A stretch of DNA of 43,645 nucleotides from a virus. Each line of letters begins with the position of its first letter. Positions within the stretch are counted from its first letter, which is position 1. Both the position numbers and the translations under genes were made by a program. The stretch is taken from IMG/VR virus record IMGVR_UViG_3300025704_000043, positions 1 through 43,645 of that record, one strand, 5' to 3'. Below the pieces are notes generated by a model, which was not told the origin of the DNA, did not search any database, and was given only the letters and a program-made list of their open reading frames with translations. Positions 1 through 5,285 of the stretch are shown in pieces.

Positions 1-97
1 ACGCCGACTTGTATGCAGGTATACCGAAATTGAATACGCGTACGCCAAGCATTTTAGATGTCTTTTTTAGTTTAGAGTTTTGTGTAAGTAAATTCAT
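1..97 (-). CDS. GP88-family protein, 5' part only (runs off window)
   Basis: The reading frame starts at the ATG at 97 and stays open to base 1, so only the first 32 codons are present. The translation begins MNLLTQNSKLKKTSKMLG and continues with VRVFNFGIPAYKSA. The LTQNSKL start followed by a 'FNFGIPAYKSA' stretch matches what I know of the N-terminus of the 'gene product 88' family, whose members carry a Cys-rich core just beyond this point. The Cys core lies outside the window and cannot be checked. The gene follows the 63-aa gene after 2 nt and is probably co-transcribed with it from the element at 312-354. The role of the family is unknown to me. Confidence 0.7.
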   Translation of the reverse strand, partial: MNLLTQNSKLKKTSKMLGVRVFNFGIPAYKSA

Positions 98-99
98 AG

Positions 100-291
100 T
101 TATAAGCTGTTATAGTATTCGTTAAGATCGTCTATTGATTCTATTATGCCTCGACATGCATCATAAATGTCTTCTAGCCAATTATCATTTTTGTAGTCTT
201 CCCATTGATCTAGTGTATCCATGTCGTCTACTTGTTCCATTGTTTCTAGGTCTGCCAACAATTGCTGTAATTCTCGTACTGTGTATTTCAT
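100..291 (-). CDS. hypothetical small acidic protein (63 aa)
   Basis: This 63-residue, strongly acidic protein (many D and E, few K and R) has the predicted-helical segment VRELQQLLADLETMEQ near its N-terminus and a second around EDIYDACRGIIESIDDL. No domain is recognised. It is the first gene downstream of the bipartite promoter-like element at 312-354; its ATG lies about 21 nt beyond the element after an A-rich leader without a Shine-Dalgarno. Its stop is 2 nt before the GP88 start. Small acidic early phage proteins often bind host enzymes, but nothing in the sequence shows a target. Confidence 0.7.
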   Translation of the reverse strand: MKYTVRELQQLLADLETMEQVDDMDTLDQWEDYKNDNWLEDIYDACRGIIESIDDLNEYYNSL

Positions 292-311
292 TTTATTTGT
301 TTTTAGTTTAT

Positions 312-354
312 TGTTTTAATATATTATCTTACCTGTATCGTATTATTTTTGTAA
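312..354 (-). promoter_or_regulatory. bipartite promoter-like element, copy A
   Basis: On the minus strand the upstream block TTACAAAAATAATACG is followed by 10 non-conserved bases and GATAATAT. This copy lacks the GTAAC that ends most downstream blocks (it reads ATTAAAAC). The stop codon of the 115-aa gene abuts the upstream block, and the ATG of the 63-aa gene follows about 21 nt after the element. Direction is inferred from genes starting on that side in nearly all copies. Confidence 0.6.
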
Positions 355-702
355 TTACTCTTCAACTATATTGAATAGCTCTTCAACACTATCTGATATA
401 TATTCAGCAAGGTCATCAGCTGCGTCAAACTCAATATTACTTAACTGTATTCTATTGTCATAATCTATTTCTAACTCATAAGAATAAGAGTCCGATCTAT
501 CAAATTCATAGTTGCTAATTGTTTGGGTAATAGCTTCTCTGATTTCATCTACAGTTTCCTTAGTTATTTTAGGTAGATTAATTTTTTCTAGCGCAATTTT
601 TGCAAGTGATAGCTCTTTACTCATCTGAGTTGAGTCTTGTTTAGCTTGTGTTAACATTGTTTCTAATGTTTGAATTCTGTTTTCTAATGCTTGTTGTTCC
701 AT
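355..702 (-). CDS. hypothetical coiled-coil protein (115 aa)
   Basis: The N-terminal half (about residues 1-45) has regular hydrophobic spacing and no proline, consistent with a coiled coil: MEQQALENRIQTLETMLTQ followed by a Lys/Glu-rich helix. The C-terminal half is acidic and Tyr-rich (SDSYSYELEIDYDN) and ends EELFNIVEE. No family is recognised. It is the last gene of the three-gene run starting at 1153, separated from the 71-aa gene by 9 nt, and its TAA abuts the element at 312-354. Dimerisation through the coiled coil is an inference. Confidence 0.7.
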   Translation of the reverse strand: MEQQALENRIQTLETMLTQAKQDSTQMSKELSLAKIALEKINLPKITKETVDEIREAITQTISNYEFDRSDSYSYELEIDYDNRIQLSNIEFDAADDLAEYISDSVEELFNIVEE

Positions 703-711
703 AATTTAGTT

Positions 712-927
712 TTATTTATTTGATTTTTCTATTGATTCTGTTATGTATTGCCACACTTGCAGCTCTCTTTTTGTTACCTCTAGCATTAATTCTAACTCAG
801 ACATAGTGATTGGACCTGTTATTTTATGCTTTATATCGTATGAAAGCTGCTCAATCTCAATCTTTAGCATTGACATTTTAGCGAAAGCTTTGTTACTTGC
901 TCTGTCATGTAGTTCGTATTTAGTCAT
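712..927 (-). CDS. hypothetical helical protein (71 aa)
   Basis: This 71-residue protein looks almost wholly helical (SMLKIEIEQLSYDIKHKI, then SELELMLEVTKRELQVWQYI), possibly a helical hairpin. It overlaps the end of the upstream 77-aa gene by 8 nt, which suggests translational coupling, and lies 9 nt before the 115-aa gene. No known family is recognised. The compact coupling to neighbours supports it being a real gene. Confidence 0.7.
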   Translation of the reverse strand: MTKYELHDRASNKAFAKMSMLKIEIEQLSYDIKHKITGPITMSELELMLEVTKRELQVWQYITESIEKSNK

Positions 928-1153
928 CTTCTTTGATTAAAATGTTATCTCCGAACCTCATGTCCCAAGCTGATACTCTTAATTTATTTATATTACAAAC
1001 TTCGTATATATCACTTAACTCACTGATAGTCAAGTCACCGTAAAACGTAGAGCTTTCTAGCTTTGCTAACAATCTACTTGAAGTGAAAGAATAGTCACTT
1101 GATTTAATTTTTTTGATGTACTTAGGTTTGATTTTTTGTAGTAATGTATTCAT
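920..1153 (-). CDS. hypothetical protein (77 aa)
   Basis: A 77-residue protein with a basic N-terminus (LLQKIKPKYIKKIKSSDY) and an acidic C-terminus (ILIKEDD). The middle, LTISELSDIYEVCNINK, may be helix-turn-helix-sized but I cannot assign it. The ATG at 1153 lies 16 nt downstream of the promoter-like element at 1170-1212, making this the first gene of a three-gene operon with the 71-aa and 115-aa genes. No family is recognised. Confidence 0.7.
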   Translation of the reverse strand: MNTLLQKIKPKYIKKIKSSDYSFTSSRLLAKLESSTFYGDLTISELSDIYEVCNINKLRVSAWDMRFGDNILIKEDD

Positions 1154-1169
1154 TGTTTTATTTTTATTT

Positions 1170-1212
1170 GTTACGTATATATTATCATACGGTGATCGTA
1201 TTATTTTTGTAA
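1170..1212 (-). promoter_or_regulatory. bipartite promoter-like element, copy B
   Basis: The minus strand carries TTACAAAAATAATACG, ten variable bases, then GATAATAT and a block ending GTAAC. It is a perfect match to the group consensus. The ATG of the 77-aa gene is 16 nt downstream. The upstream block is also translated as the C-terminus (DYKNNTITV) of the 89-aa gene, so the element overlaps coding sequence. Confidence 0.65.
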
Positions 1213-1454
1213 TCTTTATTGTAAGTTGTAGCTAACTCTATGTAGTCTACATCTGACAGGAACGCTCTTGCATAATCTTCTACTAAGTAAGGTGTGTTGC
1301 ATGTATTTGGATTCCTGAACACGCAATCTTCAACTATTTCTTTTAGTTCTGATGGTTGTACTATATAGTCAAAGTCTATGCTTCCAAGTATCTCTGTGTT
1401 TATTTTCCAAGTAGCGTAATTGCTCCAACCGTTGTATTTTTCTAATTTACTCAT
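1185..1454 (-). CDS. DUF7249-like phage protein (NGWSNYATW signature, 89 aa)
   Basis: The chosen start (1454) gives MSKLEKYNGWSNYATWKINT. The N-terminal NGWSNYATW(R/K)-N signature is typical of a small phage protein family that I know as DUF7249; its function is unknown. A longer reading from 1577 exists but would overlap the upstream gene by over 120 nt, and the shorter start lies 1 nt after that gene's stop. The last codons of the gene run through both blocks of the element at 1170-1212, so the C-terminus YKNNTITV is dictated by promoter-like DNA. Confidence 0.75.
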   Translation of the reverse strand: MSKLEKYNGWSNYATWKINTEILGSIDFDYIVQPSELKEIVEDCVFRNPNTCNTPYLVEDYARAFLSDVDYIELATTYNKDYKNNTITV

Positions 1455-1455
1455 A

Positions 1456-1773
1456 TTATTTGTTTCTATAAGGTGTTCGTTCATGATATGCTTCTTTAAA
1501 TTCCTCAATTGTATCTTTTTCAAACTTATTGAAAGAATTGATACCGTATAACTTGTCGTATAACTCTTTGAAGCCATCGTATCTACAGTATTTACCGTTG
1601 ATCTCGTAAGACATTTCTATATCGCTTATTTCGTGCTCGTAAGTGTCTTTTAGTTCATTGTGAATAGTATGACTCCACACAGTTCCTTTTACTGTAAATA
1701 ATCCTAGTTCTTTTGAAAAGCCAGTACTTATACTGTAGCTTACGTCTTCAAAATTCTTAATAATTTCACTCAT
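1456..1773 (-). CDS. hypothetical protein (105 aa)
   Basis: The protein has an N-terminal part rich in beta-type residues (DVSYSISTGFSKELGLFTVK then GTVWSHTIHNELKDTYEHEI) and a helical C-terminus (KFEKDTIEEFKEAYHERT). The pattern suggests a small alpha/beta fold, but no family is recognised. It is the first ORF downstream of the putative ncRNA at 1795-1960 and the element at 1963-2005. It is followed after 1 nt by the NGWSNYATW gene. Confidence 0.7.
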   Translation of the reverse strand: MSEIIKNFEDVSYSISTGFSKELGLFTVKGTVWSHTIHNELKDTYEHEISDIEMSYEINGKYCRYDGFKELYDKLYGINSFNKFEKDTIEEFKEAYHERTPYRNK

Positions 1774-1794
1774 ATCGTTTAATTTAATTTGTTA

Positions 1795-1960
1795 GTAACT
1801 AGTGAGGAATCGAACCTCATACCCGTCGGTAGTCGCGGCGACCGGGGACACCCCAATCCTAAATCCTCCATACCTAGTTTCCGCACCATTCCAGGATCTT
1901 CGTCAGCTTAACAATTTATACTACCATTGCCGTACTGAGCCCCACAAAGTGCTTGTTTTG
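1795..1960 (-). ncRNA. putative structured RNA with tRNA T-arm-like 3' end
   Basis: This 160-nt spacer has no leftward ORF, starts directly after the element at 1963-2005 and is much more GC-rich than its surroundings. Read on the minus strand, it ends in a perfect T-arm: stem TGAGG, loop TTCGATT, stem CCTCA. Just before it is a run of small hairpins: GGGG-TGT-CCCC, GTCG-CCG-CGAC and TACC-GACG-GGTA. Flanking stems GAAACTAG/CTAGTTAC (one mismatch) and TTGTT(A)AG/CTAACAA could close the structure. I could not fit a normal D-arm or a 7-nt anticodon loop, so an ordinary tRNA is not supported. It could be a tRNA relic, a tRNA-like element or a new ncRNA. Ends are approximate. Confidence 0.5.
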
Positions 1961-1962
1961 TT

Positions 1963-2005
1963 GTTACATATATATTATCCTGCTTGTGTCGTATTTTTTT
2001 TGTAT
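1963..2005 (-). promoter_or_regulatory. bipartite promoter-like element, copy C
   Basis: The upstream block is slightly degenerate (ATACAAAAAAAATACG); after 10 variable bases come GATAATAT and GTAAC. It overlaps the 3' end of the 72-aa gene. What follows is not an ORF but the GC-rich putative RNA at 1795-1960, so this copy seems to drive a non-coding transcript that may read on into the 105-aa gene. Confidence 0.6.
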
Positions 2006-2193
2006 TTCTTTTTACCTAAGCTTACATCTTGATACATACGGCTGACTACACGGTGCATAAGTTCGGTGTGTATAGCACTAAACTCATCTCCGTCCTCTAT
2101 GATATGATCACCATCGAGTTCCCATTCACATACGTCTGATAGTTTGTTTAACATCGTAGCGGATATTCTGTTTACTTTCAACTGCGTTTTCAT
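1975..2193 (-). CDS. hypothetical protein (72 aa)
   Basis: The start overlaps the stop of the 96-aa gene (ATGA), so translation is probably coupled. The N-terminus MKTQLKVNRISATMLNKLSD is basic, the middle is acidic (ELDGDHIIEDGDEF), and the C-terminus GKKKYKKNTTQAG is encoded within the element at 1963-2005. It is the last gene of the operon that starts at 2927. No family is recognised. Confidence 0.65.
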   Translation of the reverse strand: MKTQLKVNRISATMLNKLSDVCEWELDGDHIIEDGDEFSAIHTELMHRVVSRMYQDVSLGKKKYKKNTTQAG

Positions 2194-2480
2194 ATTAATT
2201 CTAATTTATCTATTAATTCTTTTGATTTTTTAGCTACCATTGCTTCAATGTAAGACTTTTGTACCGATTTTAAGATAGAGCTCTTAAATCTATACAAATT
2301 CATACATGACGACGAGTGGTGTGAGTGGCTTACAACTTCTTCAGATAGATCAAACCATGACCCGCCGCCGTATTTTTCTTGTAAAAACTCTAACGATTTT
2401 ACAAAGCCTTGTACTATCTGCTCTAGTTCCTCTTCTGCAGATTTTTTTAGTCTTTTTTCTATTTGATTTAAGTCTTTCAT
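2190..2480 (-). CDS. hypothetical helical protein (96 aa)
   Basis: The protein is mostly helical, with an N-terminal Lys/Glu-rich coiled-coil-like segment (LNQIEKRLKKSAEEELEQIV) and a second basic helix near the C-terminus (VQKSYIEAMVAKKSKELID). The middle has an unusual His/Ser-rich SHSHHSSS stretch that could bind metal, but no second ligand cluster is obvious. The start overlaps the previous stop (TAATG) and the stop overlaps the next start (ATGA). No family is recognised. Confidence 0.65.
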   Translation of the reverse strand: MKDLNQIEKRLKKSAEEELEQIVQGFVKSLEFLQEKYGGGSWFDLSEEVVSHSHHSSSCMNLYRFKSSILKSVQKSYIEAMVAKKSKELIDKLELI

Positions 2481-2656
2481 TATAATATTCTTTTTAATTG
2501 TTCTTTAATTGCTAGTATATCTTCATCACTAACTGCTACTTCTTCATCGCTCTCACGTTCCCATATAACATTGTACATAGCGTCGTGGAAGTTATCACCT
2601 ATTATTTCATCTAGGCGATTAGCGATGTCTTTAATTTCCTCCCACGTTAACTTCAT
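2480..2656 (-). CDS. hypothetical small acidic protein (58 aa)
   Basis: The start at 2656 gives MKLTWEEIKDIANRLDEIIG. A longer version from 2725 would overlap the upstream gene by nearly 100 nt, so the shorter one (26-nt overlap) is preferred. The protein is acidic, with the stretch RESDEEVAVSDEDILAIKEQ before the C-terminus LKRIL. It may be a short two-helix protein. It lies between the 98-aa and 96-aa genes and shares TAATG with the latter. No family is recognised. Confidence 0.55.
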   Translation of the reverse strand: MKLTWEEIKDIANRLDEIIGDNFHDAMYNVIWERESDEEVAVSDEDILAIKEQLKRIL

Positions 2657-2927
2657 CTTGACAGTTTTTTTGGTTAAATGCGTACAAGAATTTAATTCTA
2701 TCGACGTGATTTGGAATTGTTTCACGCTTGAAGTTTATCCACTCTGGATTTCTTTCATTTACATACGGTGTTTTCTTGTTGATTTGATAGAACAACGGTC
2801 TTCTGTGATAAAAATTATCTTGTTTGGTATTAACTCGTACATAACCTGACTCAGATACTGTACCTATTCTACCGTCTGACAATTCGAAGTGTAAACTTCC
2901 TTTGCTTGTGATTTTAATTAACTTCAT
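2631..2927 (-). CDS. hypothetical protein (98 aa)
   Basis: This is the first gene downstream of the element at 2944-2986; the ATG follows 16 nt after it, behind a purely A/T leader. The N-terminus (LIKITSKGSLHFELSDGRIG then TVSESGYVRVN) alternates as in a beta-barrel or beta-sheet; the second half is basic and aromatic (YHRRPLFYQINKKTPYVNER). I recognise no family. The 3' end overlaps the next gene by 26 nt. Confidence 0.65.
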   Translation of the reverse strand: MKLIKITSKGSLHFELSDGRIGTVSESGYVRVNTKQDNFYHRRPLFYQINKKTPYVNERNPEWINFKRETIPNHVDRIKFLYAFNQKNCQDEVNVGGN

Positions 2928-2943
2928 ATTATTATTTTTATTT

Positions 2944-2986
2944 GTTACATATATATTATCTAAGAGCGATCGTATTATTTTTGTAA
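2944..2986 (-). promoter_or_regulatory. bipartite promoter-like element, copy D
   Basis: This copy matches the consensus in both blocks: TTACAAAAATAATACG, 10 variable bases, GATAATAT, then ATATGTAAC. The leader after it is AAATAAAAATAAT before the ATG at 2927. The TAA stop of the DnaA-like gene is embedded in the upstream block. Confidence 0.7.
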
Positions 2987-3361
2987 GAAGTAATTCTGTT
3001 GAATAAATTCTATTTGCTCTTCGTTTAAGTCACTCCAGTTAACACCATACTCGACGCTAGCTATAGTGTTTAACGCTTTGATACCGATAGCTCGCCTGCC
3101 GGAGTTATTAATTTGCTGCTTGATGCTTGTGTATAGCACTTGATCCGTCAATGGAAATATCTTATGCACACCATGTAATACAGTTGCATAGTTTTTATTT
3201 AGCTCATTACCTATAGTCTCGAATGTATCGTTAGTATATTCTCGAGATAGCTTGTAAAATAAAGCTCTAGCGTCTGAGTGGTACCGTTTTCTACCCTTGA
3301 TAGCTAAGTCGAAACCTACATTGTCTTCTACTATTGCTCTTATTTGTCTTATGTTAATCAT
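2975..3361 (-). CDS. DnaA domain-IV-like DNA-binding protein (128 aa)
   Basis: Residues 24-68 match the C-terminal DNA-binding domain of DnaA: a basic GRKRYHSDARALFYKLSRE helix, then ETIGNELN, then NYATVLHGV at 57-65. The last corresponds to the DnaA signature motif D/N-H/Y-(S/A)TVLH that contacts DnaA boxes. There is no AAA+ ATPase domain; the full protein is only 128 aa, against roughly 450 aa for DnaA. It probably binds a DnaA-box-like site in the phage or host, as an origin-recognition helper or transcription factor (inference). It overlaps the upstream 105-aa gene by 8 nt. The C-terminus LQK is encoded inside the element at 2944-2986. Confidence 0.75.
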   Translation of the reverse strand: MINIRQIRAIVEDNVGFDLAIKGRKRYHSDARALFYKLSREYTNDTFETIGNELNKNYATVLHGVHKIFPLTDQVLYTSIKQQINNSGRRAIGIKALNTIASVEYGVNWSDLNEEQIEFIQQNYFLQK

Positions 3362-3671
3362 TTGCTTGTATTTTAGCTACTAATGTTTGTAGAAACCAGT
3401 CACAGCTTGTATTGCCGCCAACGCTCCATGTTGTTAAACCATTTTTAGTATATTTCTTATCGTAAGTTTTCCAGTCATACACTCTGAATACTTTGTCAGT
3501 GTATAACACAACCCACTCGTATTGAACCTTGCCGTCACCTGAATCACTTGGTTTGAATGTTGGTTTGCCTAATGCTTTTTTGATTTGTTTGTAAGTAAAA
3601 CCATTTAACTCACCTACCTTGTAACCGTCAAGGTTTACGTTATCTAACTCGTCTATATTTAATTTTCTCAT
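3354..3671 (-). CDS. conserved phage protein of unknown function (105 aa)
   Basis: The sequence has the pattern 'Y-x-x-(I/L)-x-x-x-(F/L)-G-x-P-T-F-x-x-x-D-S-G-D-G-K-V-x-x-E-W', then FRVYDWKTYDKKYTKNG and WSVGGNTS. I associate this with a widespread small phage protein of unknown function. The alternating pattern suggests a small alpha/beta domain with a central sheet. It begins 2 nt after the 59-aa gene and overlaps the DnaA-like gene by 8 nt, so the three genes form an operon from the element at 3869-3911. Confidence 0.7.
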   Translation of the reverse strand: MRKLNIDELDNVNLDGYKVGELNGFTYKQIKKALGKPTFKPSDSGDGKVQYEWVVLYTDKVFRVYDWKTYDKKYTKNGLTTWSVGGNTSCDWFLQTLVAKIQAND

Positions 3672-3672
3672 A

Positions 3673-3852
3673 TTATTCTGCTATCCAAGTTAAACCTTTA
3701 TAATTAAACCACTCTGTTATACCGTCTTTGTCTTCATTCTCATCATAGATGAATGCGAACTTGCTTGGTATTTCACTGATACTATAACCTCTGTATAGTT
3801 TTATACCGTTTAGTATTAATCTTGTTTTGCTTTTAAATTTTAGTGATTGCAT
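3673..3852 (-). CDS. hypothetical protein (59 aa)
   Basis: Translation starts MQSLKFKSKTRLILNGIKLY and ends NYKGLTWIAE. The ATG lies 17 nt downstream of the element at 3869-3911 and the TAA is 2 nt before the next ATG, so the operon position supports a real gene. The segment GYSISEIPSKFAFIYDENED has alternating hydrophobics suggesting beta strands. No family is recognised. Confidence 0.65.
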   Translation of the reverse strand: MQSLKFKSKTRLILNGIKLYRGYSISEIPSKFAFIYDENEDKDGITEWFNYKGLTWIAE

Positions 3853-3868
3853 AGTATATATTTTATTT

Positions 3869-3911
3869 GTTACATGTATATTATCTTACTCATGTCGTAT
3901 TATTTTTGTAA
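3869..3911 (-). promoter_or_regulatory. bipartite promoter-like element, copy E
   Basis: The minus strand reads TTACAAAAATAATACG, ten variable bases, GATAATAT, then ACATGTAAC. It lies between the stop of the 63-aa gene, which is embedded in the upstream block, and the ATG of the 59-aa gene 17 nt downstream. Confidence 0.65.
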
Positions 3912-4091
3912 TTGCTTTGATCTATTTTTTAACTCTGCTAAAGCTTTGTCTGCTATTTCCCAAGCGTCATAGTATCGCTCTCTGTTCTGACTTTCATCTA
4001 GTATATCTCTGATACCATCATTTTTTAATTGCTCCATCAACGCTTCCATACCTAGTATGACTATGTTTAATTCTTTGTTAGTTAATTCCAT
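3900..4091 (-). CDS. hypothetical helical protein (63 aa)
   Basis: A 63-residue protein of two predicted helices: ELTNKELNIVILGMEALMEQ, then a charged linker (LDESQNRERYYD) and AWEIADKALAELKNRSKQL. The architecture resembles many small early phage helical hairpins; no family is assigned. It is the last gene of the operon starting at 4688, and its stop lies within the element at 3869-3911. Confidence 0.65.
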   Translation of the reverse strand: MELTNKELNIVILGMEALMEQLKNDGIRDILDESQNRERYYDAWEIADKALAELKNRSKQLQK

Positions 4092-4105
4092 ATTTATTTA
4101 TTCTA

Positions 4106-4294
4106 TTAGTTTAAGTTAAATACTTTACAAAATATATCTTCTTCGAGTTCTTCAGGTAATTCACCGTCTTCACACTCGCAATCTTCTTTGACAAACTTAG
4201 ATATTAAGTTTATTAATTCTCTTTCACTGACCTCGTTACTTTTTAGTTTGAAGTAGTCTATTGTTTCTTTATTCCACTCGAATACTTTTTCCAT
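4106..4294 (-). CDS. hypothetical small acidic protein (62 aa)
   Basis: A strongly acidic 62-aa protein with a Cys-containing acidic stretch (FVKEDCECEDGELPEELEED). The N-terminal half is helical (WNKETIDYFKLKSNEVSERE). It lies 14 nt upstream of the 63-aa gene and 10 nt after the small membrane protein gene. The charge suggests binding to a basic or nucleic-acid-binding partner, but no family is recognised. Confidence 0.65.
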   Translation of the reverse strand: MEKVFEWNKETIDYFKLKSNEVSERELINLISKFVKEDCECEDGELPEELEEDIFCKVFNLN

Positions 4295-4304
4295 AAATTG
4301 TACT

Positions 4305-4469
4305 TTAGATTATTCCACCGACACTATTAAATGAAGTTGGGTTAGTTACTAGTTTGAATATTAATACAGTGATACCTGTCGCTGCTAAACCTGTTAGTGA
4401 TATCATTATCGCTTTGATAGTTACATCGGTTACTTTTACTAGTAACTTGTGTGTGAATTGTTTTCTCAT
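4305..4469 (-). CDS. small single-pass membrane protein (54 aa)
   Basis: The chosen start at 4469 gives MRKQFTHKLLVKVTDVTIKA followed by a hydrophobic stretch (IMISLTGLAATGITVLIFKL) of about 20 residues and a short polar tail (VTNPTSFNSVGGII). The basic N-terminus suggests the N-terminus faces the cytoplasm. The upstream A/T leader (ATAAATATAATTAAT before ATG) is like those of neighbouring genes, which favours this start over an upstream one at 4523. Function is unknown; it could be a superinfection-exclusion or envelope-modifying protein (inference). Confidence 0.6.
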   Translation of the reverse strand: MRKQFTHKLLVKVTDVTIKAIMISLTGLAATGITVLIFKLVTNPTSFNSVGGII

Positions 4470-4592
4470 ATTAATTATATTTATTAGTTCACGAACAGGT
4501 GCAAAGTTTCTCTTTTCGCCCAAGCTATTTAAAATCTCTTTGTTTTAAATAATTATTCTGTACTCGGTTTTTTTGTTCGCTTTATTTTATTA

Positions 4593-4688
4593 TTATTCTT
4601 CTTCATTGAATTCTGCCCACTCTAGGCAATCTCCACATAGTTCGTCGCTTAAAAAGCTCGGCTCGGCGCCACAACAGTTACTCCACAT
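4593..4688 (-). CDS. 31-aa mini zinc-ribbon-like protein
   Basis: Translation of 31 residues: MWSNCCGAEPSFLSDELCGD then CLEWAEFNEEE. A CC pair (residues 5-6) and C-x2-C (18-21) spaced by 11 residues give four Cys that could bind one zinc ion, and the acidic WAEFNEEE tail is typical of tiny phage zinc ribbons. The ATG follows 20 nt after the element at 4709-4751, behind the standard A/T leader. Despite its size, the ordered Cys pattern and promoter position support a real gene. The partner is unknown. Confidence 0.65.
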   Translation of the reverse strand: MWSNCCGAEPSFLSDELCGDCLEWAEFNEEE

Positions 4689-4708
4689 ATTATTTATATT
4701 TATTAGTT

Positions 4709-4751
4709 TTTACATTTATATTATCTACGAGTAGACGTATTTTATTTGTAG
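4709..4751 (-). promoter_or_regulatory. bipartite promoter-like element, copy F
   Basis: A somewhat diverged copy: CTACAAATAAAATACG, ten variable bases, GATAATAT, then AAATGTAAA. The 31-aa zinc-ribbon ATG follows 20 nt later. Confidence 0.55.
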
Positions 4752-4856
4752 ACAGTGTTTTCACTGACTCTAACACACCGTAACTTGTTTATATACATAG
4801 ATGTAAGAATAGTATATTATTGTTTGTTAGAGGTGTTGTTTTATTTGTTGAAAGAA

Positions 4857-4886
4857 AGAGGAGTAGAGTAGTAACACCACTCCTCT
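4857..4886 (-). terminator. probable terminator after the 75-aa gene
   Basis: An 8-bp perfect stem, AGAGGAGT paired with ACTCCTCT around a 14-nt loop, lies 14 nt after the stop of the 4900-5127 gene. On the minus strand it is followed by a T-rich tract (TTCTTTCAACAAATAAAAC). The rest of the spacer (4752-4856) shows only one small CAGTG-TTTT-CACTG hairpin near 4753 and no ORF. Confidence 0.5.
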
Positions 4887-4899
4887 AAGCACTTAAGAG

Positions 4900-5127
4900 T
4901 TAAATAATTACTTTATCTCTTAGTATTACTGGAATTGAAGAAGAAGAAGTGTATGATTTATACTTTTTAAAACATTCCATTACTTCTAATTTGTCTTTCA
5001 TTATCTCGTAAGCGAGATCGTGGTTGTAAGTAGTAGTTTTTCCATTTTTAAATGTTACTTCGACTACTTGATTTTTTCCAATTAGTGACTTTCTGATTAC
5101 AAAGCGTTTAGATTTTAAGTTTTCCAT
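4900..5127 (-). CDS. hypothetical 75-aa protein, paralogue 1
   Basis: The protein starts MENLKSKRFVIRKSLIGKNQ and ends SIPVILRDKVII. It is a clear paralogue of the protein at 6046-6273: same length, no gaps, 57 of 75 residues identical by eye, with most changes conservative (I/V, S/T). The N-terminal two-thirds alternates as in a small beta-sheet (RFVIRKSLIGKNQVVEVTF then NGKTTTYNHD), followed by a helix. It resembles the small 'KTxTSxF..I..' type single-domain phage proteins only loosely, and no family is assigned. It is expressed from its own element at 5164-5206 and ends in its own hairpin. Confidence 0.75.
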   Translation of the reverse strand: MENLKSKRFVIRKSLIGKNQVVEVTFKNGKTTTYNHDLAYEIMKDKLEVMECFKKYKSYTSSSSIPVILRDKVII

Positions 5128-5163
5128 TGTTTAAGTTATTTAAGTTATTATTATTATTTTTTA

Positions 5164-5206
5164 GTTACATATATATTATCTTAAAGTGGACGTATTATTT
5201 TTGTAA
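5164..5206 (-). promoter_or_regulatory. bipartite promoter-like element, copy G
   Basis: The minus strand reads TTACAAAAATAATACG, ten variable bases, GATAATAT, ATATGTAAC; the ATG at 5127 follows after 36 nt of A/T-only leader. Copy H lies 36 nt further upstream, so the 75-aa gene may have tandem promoters. Confidence 0.65.
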
Positions 5207-5242
5207 CGTTGTCGAGCAGAGCGAAGTGCTATACACAAGAGT

Positions 5243-5285
5243 GTCTATTAGATATTATCTTAAGCGAAGCGTAATTTCTTTGTAA
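5243..5285 (-). promoter_or_regulatory. degenerate bipartite element, copy H
   Basis: TTACAAAGAAATTACG, ten bases, GATAATAT: both blocks and the exact spacing are kept, but the terminal GTAAC is replaced by TAATAGAC. No gene starts directly after it; the next signal is copy G. It could be a tandem or decayed promoter. Confidence 0.4.

Noticed and set aside
1454-1577. Longer start for the NGWSNYATW protein
   Set aside because: It would overlap the upstream gene by more than 120 nt and add residues absent from the family's usual N-terminus.
1795-1880. Canonical tRNA gene on the minus strand
   Set aside because: Only the T-arm is convincing. An acceptor stem needs a mismatch, and no D-arm or 7-nt anticodon loop could be fitted in the right distances.
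1795-1960. Hammerhead ribozyme-like core (CTGACGA ... GGAAAC) in the putative RNA
   Set aside because: The CUGANGA and GAAA pieces are present and flanking stems can be drawn, but no stem II forms between them and the junction near the would-be cleavage site has one base too many.
1802-2032. Rightward ORF of 76 codons
   Set aside because: It runs antisense through the putative RNA and the promoter-like element, and its protein has no plausible composition or neighbour on that strand.
4540-4607. 17-codon basic ORF after the zinc-ribbon gene (MKKNNNKIKRTKKPSTE)
   Set aside because: It is too short, has no leader like its neighbours and overlaps the zinc-ribbon 3' end; support is insufficient.
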